DNA of 5,381 bases from contig DIVR01000019.1 in assembly GCA_002428325.1 (NCBI GenBank), forward strand, positions 1-5,381, given 5' to 3'. The notes below the pieces were generated by a model that made no database searches, was not told the DNA's origin, and worked only from the letters and a program-made list of their open reading frames with translations. Position 1 is the first letter of the stretch. Every line of letters starts with the position of its first letter. Shown here in pieces: positions 1 to 5,259 of the stretch. Origin of the DNA: a bacterium UBP4_UBA6127 (GTDB lineage: Bacteria > UBP4 > UBA4092). The position numbers and the translations under genes are program-made.

Positions 1-229
1 GTATTGCAACCACGAACGGTGGGTAGATCGGCTGGCACCCAACCAGACACTCACCCAGAAACTTTCGATGATCTGTACCGGATCGTAACCTCGATTCGAC
101 CCCGGCTGGGGTAAAGGTAAGCTTTTTAATGGGTCCCGGATTCCGGTTTTATCCACCAACTCCTTCATTAATTTCATCCCGCCCAGGGACTTATTTCCCG
201 ATCGCTGTATTCAGTTCTTCGCTTCCCAT
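1..229 (-). pseudogene. IS1380-type transposase, N-terminal fragment, frameshifted and cut by window edge
   Basis: From an ATG at 177-175 the minus strand stays open to the window edge for 59 codons. It contains PGSNRGYDPVQIIESF followed by SVWLGASR, the N-terminal signature I recognise from IS1380-family (DDE group) transposases. Upstream the matching sequence continues in another frame, 224-178, as KRRTEYSDREISPWAG, which joins naturally to MKLMKELVDKTG once one base is restored near 178-184. A second missing base in the GGG at 225-227 would link this to an ATG at 229-227, which has a GAGGTG ribosome site 6 nt upstream. Both breaks fall at G runs, so either true decay or homopolymer sequencing error fits. 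The catalytic residues would lie beyond the window. It would act as a DNA cut-and-paste enzyme if intact. Codons look more GC-rich than the ribosomal operon next door, consistent with transfer. Family assignment is from remembered motifs. Confidence 0.72.
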
Positions 230-424
230 TTCCTTCACCTCTTGGGTGTTCCCTTTTTTGCCTTTTATTATATATTCTATGGGCCTTTTCTGCTCCTCTT
301 TATTTCTATTGCATGTTTTGGGTTCATACAGGGCCAGGCGCTAGATTTATCTGAATCTATTGGAAGATTTATCCTTTGTGGTTTAATGAAAAGACGCGGA
401 TTCTTAAAGGTGATTTGATTTAGG
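1..424 (-). mobile_element. Insertion sequence remnant (IS1380-like), right boundary tentative
   Basis: The transposase fragment at 1-229 implies an element that continues left of the window. Read on the minus strand, the sequence at 424-409 begins CCTAAATCAAATCACC. This resembles the CCTA-type ends I recall for ISEcp1, a member of the IS1380 family, so 424 is a candidate outer end. The opposite end is outside the window, so neither the inverted-repeat match nor a target duplication can be checked. Positions 230-424 show no supported gene; a small open frame on the plus strand (129-344) lies antisense to the transposase and has no recognisable protein features. Confidence 0.4.
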
Positions 425-472
425 TTTTGGTTCCCTGTTAAAATACATCCTCAATATTAACAATCTTTTACC

Positions 473-492
473 TTTTTGACAGCTGTCAAAAA
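473..492. promoter_or_regulatory. Perfect 20-bp palindrome, operator-like
   Basis: TTTTTGACAGCTGTCAAAAA is an exact inverted repeat with core TGACAGCTGTCA. It lies between the candidate insertion-sequence end and the operon terminator. As RNA it would form an 8-bp AT-rich stem with an AGCT loop, but no T run follows on either strand, so a terminator role is weak. A dimeric repressor site is the other reading, but no gene start lies close enough to name a target. I do not recognise the binding protein. Confidence 0.4.
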
Positions 493-532
493 TAACATTA
501 CTGAGGAGGGATAGGGCAAGCCGACAATGGGG

Positions 533-574
533 AAAAAAATGAAGGCAGCACAAAGATAAATCTTTATACTGCCT
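533..574 (-). terminator. Rho-independent terminator of the thrS-infC-rpmI-rplT operon
   Basis: On the minus strand, 574-560 pairs with 557-543 over 15 positions (AGGCAGTATAAAGAT with ATCTTTGTGCTGCCT, two G-U wobbles, two unpaired bases in the formal loop). TCA and then seven T (539-533) follow. It begins 27 nt past the rplT stop. The plus-strand side has no T run, so it works in one direction. It closes the operon before any pheS gene. Confidence 0.9.
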
Positions 575-601
575 AATTGGATTCGAAATGAAGGAGAAAA
601 C

Positions 602-961
602 TTAACTTGCGAGATGCTGTTGAGCCGTTGCGACAATCTGTCCAAAAGCAGCGGGGTCGTTCACAGCCATTTCAGCCAGGATCTTCCGATCCACCTGAAC
701 ATTGGCCTTGGTAAGGCCATAAATTAACTGGCTGTAACTCATCCCGTGCAGACGGGCTGCCGCATTAATACGGACAATCCAGAGGGAACGAAAATCACGT
801 TTCCGGACCCGGCGATCTCTAAAGGCATACTGACCGGCCCGCATCAAGGCTTCTTTGGCGCTCCGATATAATCGGTGTTTGCCGCCATAGAACCCTTTAG
901 CCCGTTTCAGCACCTTTTTCAAACGACGGTGGCTGGTTATTCCACTTTTTACACGAGGCAT
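602..961 (-). CDS. rplT: 50S ribosomal protein L20
   Basis: This 119-residue protein has the full L20 pattern: the basic N-terminal arm MPRVKSGITSHRRLKKVLK, then KGFYGGKHRLYRSAKEA, the GQYAFRDRRVRKRDFRSLWI helix region, RINAAAR, and a C-terminal globular part with VDRKILAEMAV. The length is normal for the family. L20 binds 23S rRNA early in large-subunit assembly and in several bacteria represses its own operon by binding mRNA. AAGGA lies 11 nt before the ATG at 961. The gap to rpmI is 37 nt, so the genes are cotranscribed. It is the last gene of the operon, followed by a strong terminator. I saw no separate L20-binding leader; any autoregulatory site would have to lie inside thrS, infC or rpmI. 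Confidence 0.98.
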   Translation of the reverse strand: MPRVKSGITSHRRLKKVLKRAKGFYGGKHRLYRSAKEALMRAGQYAFRDRRVRKRDFRSLWIVRINAAARLHGMSYSQLIYGLTKANVQVDRKILAEMAVNDPAAFGQIVATAQQHLAS

Positions 962-998
962 TTTCTATGTGATCCTTTCTATTAACGATTTATCTTGT

Positions 999-1193
999 TT
1001 AAGCAGAAATCAGTTTTTTGATGACTTTGGCATCGCCTGAAGCCATATACCCAGGTTTGCCTAATTCGCGTTTCTGGTCCTTGGTTTTATTAGACTGCAT
1101 ATGTCGCATGAAAGCGCGTTTAAATTTCACTTTCCCGCTCGCTGTCAATTTGAACCGTTTCTTCGCTCCCGAGTGGTTCTTCATCTTGGGCAT
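999..1193 (-). CDS. rpmI: 50S ribosomal protein L35
   Basis: This 64-residue protein starts MPKMKNHSGAKKRFKLTASG, the hallmark N-terminus of L35, and is rich in Lys and Arg throughout. Length is as expected. L35 is a small structural protein of the 50S subunit. AGGAG at 1207-1203 lies 9 nt before the ATG at 1193-1191. Both the ribosome site and the first 24 codons lie inside the 3' end of infC, in a different frame, giving a 74-nt overlap. That arrangement suggests ribosomes ending infC help start rpmI, as inference. The C-terminal GKPGYMASGDAKVIKKLISA is longer and less typical than the minimal L35 tail but is compatible with the family. Confidence 0.97.
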   Translation of the reverse strand: MPKMKNHSGAKKRFKLTASGKVKFKRAFMRHMQSNKTKDQKRELGKPGYMASGDAKVIKKLISA

Positions 1194-1749
1194 CTTTGAT
1201 TTCTCCTTTCTTCAGTTCTTTACGCTTAGCAGGATCTAAGGCAAGCATAACAGAGAAATGACGTCCTTCCATTTTCGGCGCCTGCTCCACAATCCCTATA
1301 TTCTTAATATCTTCGATAATCCGATTGATTAAAGACTGGCCACGTTCCTTATGGACAATTTCACGTCCACGGAAATTAACCATAATGCGGACTTTATGGT
1401 CCTTCATGAGGAAATCAACGATACGTTTCCCCTTAACCTGAAAATCATGTTCATCGATATTGGGCCGCATTTCAACTTCTTTGACCTTCACGACTTTCTG
1501 TTTCTTTTTGGCTTCTTTAGTCCGCTTGGATAATTCAAATTTATATTTGCCAAAATCAATAATTCGGCAAACAGGAGGTGTTGCGGCGGGCGCAACTTCC
1601 ACCAAATCCAATCCCTTTTCCTGGGCTAAGGTTATAGCCTTATTGATCGGTAAAACACCGATAGGTTCATTATCGGGACCTATGACGCGGACCTCATTGA
1701 CCCGGATTGCGTAATTGATCCTGACTCTTATTTGTTGACTCTTAATAAT
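1120..1749 (-). CDS. infC: Translation initiation factor IF-3, ATT start, extended C-terminus
   Basis: IF3 binds the 30S subunit, keeps subunits apart and checks initiator tRNA and start codon. The frame reads INYAIRVNEVRVIGPDNEPIG then GLDLVEVAP, PPVCRIIDFGKYKFE (N-domain, residues about 12-80), a Lys-rich linker, and a C-domain with MRPNIDEHDFQVKGKR, VNFRGREI and KMEGRHFSVMLA (to about 172). No ATG, GTG or TTG occurs in frame before TTG at residue 47, which is inside the N-domain, so the start must be the ATT at 1749-1747. It lies 9 nt after a strong AAGGAGG; a second ATT follows directly. ATT is the classic infC start in E. coli, tied to IF3 autoregulation. Length is 209 residues against the usual 170-180: about 37 extra residues, basic then acidic, follow the C-domain, and the last 24 codons overlap rpmI. 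The gene lies 20 nt after thrS. Confidence 0.95.
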   Translation of the reverse strand: MIKSQQIRVRINYAIRVNEVRVIGPDNEPIGVLPINKAITLAQEKGLDLVEVAPAATPPVCRIIDFGKYKFELSKRTKEAKKKQKVVKVKEVEMRPNIDEHDFQVKGKRIVDFLMKDHKVRIMVNFRGREIVHKERGQSLINRIIEDIKNIGIVEQAPKMEGRHFSVMLALDPAKRKELKKGEIKDAQDEEPLGSEETVQIDSERESEI

Positions 1750-1758
1750 AAGCCGTTT

Positions 1759-1765
1759 CCTCCTT
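1759..1765 (-). promoter_or_regulatory. Ribosome binding site that fixes the infC ATT start
   Basis: AAGGAGG on the minus strand lies in the 20-nt gap after the thrS stop codon. It is 9 nt from the first ATT and 12 nt from the second, which favours the first. It is the strongest ribosome site in the operon, as expected if it must compensate for a poor start codon. Confidence 0.85.
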
Positions 1766-1769
1766 GTGC

Positions 1770-3554
1770 TTATTCAAAACGAGACCTTTTAGAATTTATA
1801 TCATCCTGGATAAGGGATTTAAAATCATCAATCGACATCGCTCCAAGATCCTTACCATCCCGTCGTCGAACCGCCACTTTATTCTCCTGGAGTTCCTTTT
1901 CCCCGATAACAAGCATATAAGGAATTTTCTGAACCTGGGCTTCACGAATCTTATAGCCCAACTTCTCATTCCGAATATCCAAATTAACACGCAATCCCAT
2001 TTTCTGCAATTCTAAATGGAAATTTAGGGCAAAATCATTCACCGAATCCTTAATCGGGAGGATAATGGCCTGAACCGGTGATAACCAGACAGGGAAGGCT
2101 CCTGCATAATATTCAATTAAAAAAGCAGTCATCCGTTCCATAGTGGAGATAATACCCCGGTGAATCATGATAGGCTGATGGGGTTTTCCATCTTCCCCGA
2201 TATATTCCAGTTGAAATCTTTCGGGAAGATGCCGGTCCACTTGAATGGTGGAAACGGTCTCTTCTTTTCCCAGAACATTTTTCAGCTGGATATCGATTTT
2301 GGGGCCATAGAAAGCGGCTTCGCCTGGAGCTTCATAATGGGGGAGATTCAATTCCTTAAAAACAACCCTTAATTCATTCTCAGCCTTATCCCACATGGCA
2401 GGATTATCGACATATTTGACCGTATCGTTTCGATCTCCCAGGGATAGTCTGTAAGTATAGGTATCCGGAGTGAATCCCAAATCTTTATAGGCTTTCTCCA
2501 CCATCTGGAGGGCCTTAATAATTTCTTCATGTATCTGTTCTTCGGTACAGAAAATATGGGCATCATTAAGGCACATGCTGCGAACCCTAGAAAGCCCGGT
2601 TAATTCCCCGGATTTTTCAAGGCGGAACATCTGTCCTAATTCTGCCATTCGGAGAGGAAGTTCCCGATAGGAACGAACCCCTTCTGATTTGTAAATCTGA
2701 ATGTGATGGGGGCAATTCATCGGCCTTAAGACTAATTCATCATCATCTAAGGCCATAGGAGGATACATACTGCCCCGATAATGGTCCCAATGCCCGGATA
2801 TTTTATATAATTCGGTTTTGGCCAGAACGGGAGTATAAACATGCTGATATCCTTCGGCCAGTTCCATATCTACAATATATCGTTCCAGGATTCGCCGAAT
2901 AGTGGCTCCGTTAGGTAACCATAGAGGTAATCCTGCGCCTACTTCAGGTGAAGTAGTAAATAATTTCAAATCCTTTCCAACTCTTCGGTGATCTCTTTTT
3001 TTGGCCTCTTCCAATCGCAGCAAGTAATCTGCCAATTCCTCTTTGGTGAGGAAACAGGTCCCGTAAATCCGTTGCAGCATGGGATTTTTCTCAGACCCGC
3101 GCCAATAAGCTCCCGCAACACTTAACAGTTTGAAAGCTTTGATTTCAGAGGTGTTTTGAACATGGGGACCTCGGCATAAATCAACAAAGGGGCCGTTCTT
3201 GTAAAGCGTAATGGTCCCATCATCCAAATCCTGGATGATTTCGAGTTTATAGGGTTCATTTTCCTTTTCAAATCGGCTCAGAGCTTCTTCTTTGGAAATT
3301 TCTTCTCTGACAAACTCCTGTTTGCTGCGAATAATTTCCTTCATTTTCTGTTCGATCTGGACAAAATCCAATTCGGAAAACTTATGCTGTCCCTGAGGGT
3401 CAAAATCATAATAAAAGCCATCCTCGGTCGAAGGGCCAATGGCCAACTTTGTTCCGGGATAAAGCTCCAAGACAGCCTGTGCCATGACATGGGCACAGCT
3501 ATGTCTCATAGTTTCAATGGGTAAGGTTGTTTTTTGATTGTCTGTTTTATTCAT
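1770..3554 (-). CDS. thrS: Threonyl-tRNA synthetase lacking the TGS domain
   Basis: This class II synthetase charges tRNA-Thr with threonine and clears mischarged serine. The 594 residues begin almost directly in the editing domain, with HSCAH (H18, H22) and CRGPH (C127, H131) forming the editing site. The catalytic core follows: motif 2 region with MNCPHH (C281), RVRSMCLNDAHIFC (H333), and PIMIHRGIISTMERM (H465, motif 3). C281, H333 and H465 match the catalytic zinc ligands of E. coli ThrRS. The anticodon-binding domain runs from about 490, with RNEKLGYKIREAQ. The usual N-terminal TGS domain of about 60 residues is missing; E. coli ThrRS has 642. An in-frame stop at 3593-3591, with no start codon between it and the ATG at 3554, rules out a longer protein. 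The ribosome site (CGGAAA, 3566-3561) is weak. First gene of the operon; no T-box or tRNA-like leader is visible. Confidence 0.97.
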   Translation of the reverse strand: MNKTDNQKTTLPIETMRHSCAHVMAQAVLELYPGTKLAIGPSTEDGFYYDFDPQGQHKFSELDFVQIEQKMKEIIRSKQEFVREEISKEEALSRFEKENEPYKLEIIQDLDDGTITLYKNGPFVDLCRGPHVQNTSEIKAFKLLSVAGAYWRGSEKNPMLQRIYGTCFLTKEELADYLLRLEEAKKRDHRRVGKDLKLFTTSPEVGAGLPLWLPNGATIRRILERYIVDMELAEGYQHVYTPVLAKTELYKISGHWDHYRGSMYPPMALDDDELVLRPMNCPHHIQIYKSEGVRSYRELPLRMAELGQMFRLEKSGELTGLSRVRSMCLNDAHIFCTEEQIHEEIIKALQMVEKAYKDLGFTPDTYTYRLSLGDRNDTVKYVDNPAMWDKAENELRVVFKELNLPHYEAPGEAAFYGPKIDIQLKNVLGKEETVSTIQVDRHLPERFQLEYIGEDGKPHQPIMIHRGIISTMERMTAFLIEYYAGAFPVWLSPVQAIILPIKDSVNDFALNFHLELQKMGLRVNLDIRNEKLGYKIREAQVQKIPYMLVIGEKELQENKVAVRRRDGKDLGAMSIDDFKSLIQDDINSKRSRFE

Positions 3555-3579
3555 GATTGGTTTCCGTAAATAAATAATG

Positions 3580-3609
3580 ATAATACCATATTATCCCATT
3601 ATAAATCAA
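3580..3609 (-). promoter_or_regulatory. Candidate sigma-70 promoter of the thrS operon
   Basis: On the minus strand TTGATT (3609-3604) and TATTAT (3585-3580) are separated by 18 nt, a good match to -35 and -10 boxes. Transcription would start near 3573, leaving a leader of about 20 nt before thrS, too short for a T-box or structured operator. The surrounding sequence is very AT-rich and offers other weaker -10 boxes, so the exact start is uncertain. Confidence 0.5.
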
Positions 3610-3640
3610 TCATTTTTGACTATAATATCAGGTATTTTTA

Positions 3641-3709
3641 AGGCAAGGGGAGCCGTTGCCTACCTCCCACTATCTCTTTCTATGGGGAAGGTATCTCTCA
3701 AGGGAGAGG
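3641..3709 (+). other. Cluster of small inverted repeats in the divergent intergenic region
   Basis: Three stems lie side by side: AGGCAA (3641-3646) with TTGCCT (3656-3661); TACCTCCC (3661-3668) with 3685-3693, one bulged A; and CTCTC (3695-3699) with GAGAG (3704-3708) around an AAGG loop. All lie in the 239-nt gap between thrS and the plus-strand gene. If the TATAAT at 3621-3626 is a plus-strand -10 box, they would lie in the leader of the 3794 gene. No T run follows, so attenuation is not evident. They may also be protein sites or chance. Confidence 0.3.
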
Positions 3710-3728
3710 CATGAAGAGTCCATTTGTA

Positions 3729-3737
3729 TGATAATAT
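3729..3737 (+). promoter_or_regulatory. Possible extended -10 promoter for the cysteine-cluster gene
   Basis: TGATAATAT fits a TG-n plus -10 box (TAATAT), about 60 nt before the ATG at 3794. No -35 box is present at the normal distance. The alternative is TATAAT at 3621-3626, also without a clear -35. Either could serve; this is a weak call. Confidence 0.25.
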
Positions 3738-3793
3738 TTTCATGGGTTCATCAGATACCCTGATTTCTTACCCCATCTCAGAATAGGTATAAC

Positions 3794-5107
3794 ATGGAAG
3801 AAAACAGAAATAAAACACTGATTTTATCGGATGAAGTCGTATATTCTTGTCACTCATCCGGCGATTGCTGCCGGCATGATTGGATTATCGGAATTGATGA
3901 TGAATCCATCCAGCGAGTATTAAAACTGGATTGGAAGGATATTAATCCCGATTTTACGGTAAAATCCTGTTATAAGCCTCTGTTAAACCCTCTTCCCACT
4001 GGTGAGAAATTTACGTTTAGCCGAACAGATTGCGGTGCCTGTGTCTTTCTCGATGGCCAGAATTATTGCCAAATGCATAATCATTTCGGATTTGATGTGA
4101 AGCCCCAGGTGTGTAAGGAATTCCCTTATTATTTCATGGAGACTCCGGAAGGGATTGTGGTAGGTTTATCCTTTGCCTGTGGTTCGGTCCGGGCATTCAA
4201 GGGGTCGCCTTTGGCGGATAAGGAAGTTGAAATTCGAAAGGTGCTGTCCGGCAGTTATCGAATTCGTAAATTCCCGGAAAATCTGGAATTATATCCCGGT
4301 ATCGCTATGAGTTGGGAGGAATATAAATATTTGGAAGATTCCTTACTGGTTATAGTCAAGGATAAGAACCAGTCTTTTTCACGAGCCCTTCTTTCCGGAC
4401 ATATCCTGGCTGGAATGGTCGCCTTGAGCTTAAAACAGGTTGAAATCCAGGCTCAAGCCACTGGAGAAGCTCCCAGAGAAACCCTTTTGGGAGGAATGCA
4501 AAAGTTGCAGCTGGACCATTTCCATTCTATCCAGAAAATTGCCGAGAACATTAAAGCTCCCACCAGAATCTCCCACCAATACCTGGCTCCTTACTATACC
4601 TGGCTGATGTTTTCCCGGGATGAATGGAGCAGGTTAGGGCTGGTTTGGAATCTGTATCGGAATTATTACAAGTTCAATAAGGGGAAAGGGATTTTAGAAG
4701 GAATTGCAAAAGAGGATTCCGATATCGATCTGGAAAAAGTCTTGAAAGTCCGTTATTCGGATGAAACCCCGGAAGTGGATGGCTTCTTACGGAAATACTG
4801 GGCCCATGTCATATTTAGAAAATCCCTTCTTCCTTCTATGGGCATTTTCAGGGGATATCAAACCCTCATCAGTCTATATGGGTTGATGAAATGGCTGGCT
4901 AAAGTCCAGGCTTACCGTCAAAACCGTAATGAAGTCTCTTTGGATGATATTAAAGAAAGCGTTAAAATCCTGGAACAAAAATATATCCTGCATTCTCAGT
5001 TTTCTAAGCTATTTACCCTCCACCCCATCTTAACCCAAATGCTGGACAGAATGTATATTCGGCAGAGTTTTGCCCCATCCATTCTCCTGGATAATCAATC
5101 CAATTAA
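3794..5107 (+). CDS. YkgJ/FliB-like cysteine-cluster protein of unknown function
   Basis: The 437-residue protein has its recognisable part in the first 135 residues. A cluster C19-x5-C25-C26 followed by W30 and GIDDES resembles the CC-x-x-W-x-I-x-I-D pattern of FliB. Next come C59, C80-x2-C83, C92-x2-H95, C107 followed by EFPYYF, and SFACGSVR with C129. This order of Cys pairs and a C-x2-FP step is typical of the zinc/iron-chelating YkgJ superfamily, and the latter part parallels the C-x2-YPR and SCPEAAR steps of flagellin lysine methylase FliB. The cysteines probably bind a metal or iron-sulfur cluster. Residues 140-437 are mostly helical-looking with no motif I recognise. No signal peptide or membrane segment is seen, so it is likely cytoplasmic. 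The ATG is the first start after an in-frame TGA at 3761; its ribosome site is weak (AGG). No flagellin or flagellar gene is nearby, so methylation of flagellin is not supported. Confidence 0.78.
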   Translation: MEENRNKTLILSDEVVYSCHSSGDCCRHDWIIGIDDESIQRVLKLDWKDINPDFTVKSCYKPLLNPLPTGEKFTFSRTDCGACVFLDGQNYCQMHNHFGFDVKPQVCKEFPYYFMETPEGIVVGLSFACGSVRAFKGSPLADKEVEIRKVLSGSYRIRKFPENLELYPGIAMSWEEYKYLEDSLLVIVKDKNQSFSRALLSGHILAGMVALSLKQVEIQAQATGEAPRETLLGGMQKLQLDHFHSIQKIAENIKAPTRISHQYLAPYYTWLMFSRDEWSRLGLVWNLYRNYYKFNKGKGILEGIAKEDSDIDLEKVLKVRYSDETPEVDGFLRKYWAHVIFRKSLLPSMGIFRGYQTLISLYGLMKWLAKVQAYRQNRNEVSLDDIKESVKILEQKYILHSQFSKLFTLHPILTQMLDRMYIRQSFAPSILLDNQSN

Positions 5108-5147
5108 GCTGGACTGTTAATCAGAATTCTGAAAATATAGGTATTAT

Positions 5148-5181
5148 ATGACTTTAATTAAAGTCATTTCTATTCTTTTTT
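5148..5181 (+). terminator. Intrinsic terminator of the cysteine-cluster gene
   Basis: ATGACTTTAATTAAAGTCAT (5148-5167) is a perfect palindrome that folds into an 8-bp stem with an AATT loop. It is followed by a T-rich run ending in six T (5176-5181), 40 nt past the stop codon. The stem is AT-rich, so termination may be moderate. Confidence 0.65.
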
Positions 5182-5200
5182 ACTATTTTTCCTTGACGGT

Positions 5201-5259
5201 CTCTGACCCAGGCTGTAATCATCAGCCTGGGTGCTGCTCCGATTCTAATCCCTTCAGAG
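5201..5259. other. GC-rich hairpin without T run, nested in an outer 5-bp stem
   Basis: ACCCAGGCTG (5206-5215) pairs perfectly with CAGCCTGGGT (5223-5232) around the 7-nt loop TAATCAT. CTCTG (5201-5205) directly abutting the inner stem can also pair with CAGAG (5255-5259). No T run follows on either strand, so it is not a standard terminator. It stands out from the AT-rich surroundings and might be part of a small RNA, a dispersed repeat, or a transcript-stabilising structure. Confidence 0.5.

Noticed and set aside
1..114. Two plus-strand frames open from the window edge, the longer ending at a TAA at 112-114, that might be the end of a gene
   Set aside because: The minus strand over the same bases gives a recognisable transposase signature (PGSNRGYDP), so these are shadows of it.
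129..344. Plus-strand open frame of 71 residues rich in Phe, Pro and Ser
   Set aside because: It lies antisense to the transposase remnant, has no ribosome site and looks like low-complexity shadow sequence.
457..645. Minus-strand 62-residue frame
   Set aside because: It overlaps the rplT end and crosses the operon terminator; its sequence shows no family features.
1018..1239. Plus-strand 73-residue frame, and similar frames at 1351-1533, 1460-1714, 1732-1920, 1764-2015 and 2160-2372
   Set aside because: They are antisense shadows of rpmI, infC and thrS with no ribosome sites or recognisable domains.
1120..1611. infC beginning at the TTG at 1611
   Set aside because: This would delete half of the conserved IF3 N-domain, which is plainly encoded upstream up to the ATT at 1749.
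3616..3626. TTGAC next to TATAAT as a full plus-strand promoter
   Set aside because: The two boxes abut with no spacer, so they cannot act as one promoter; only the TATAAT could be used, with another -35.
3555..3640. T-box or tRNA-like operator upstream of thrS
   Set aside because: No T-box consensus or long leader structure is present, and the likely promoter leaves only about 20 nt of leader.
5193..5221. Promoter with TTGACG as -35 box in front of a small RNA
   Set aside because: At 15-18 nt spacing the possible -10 boxes match poorly.
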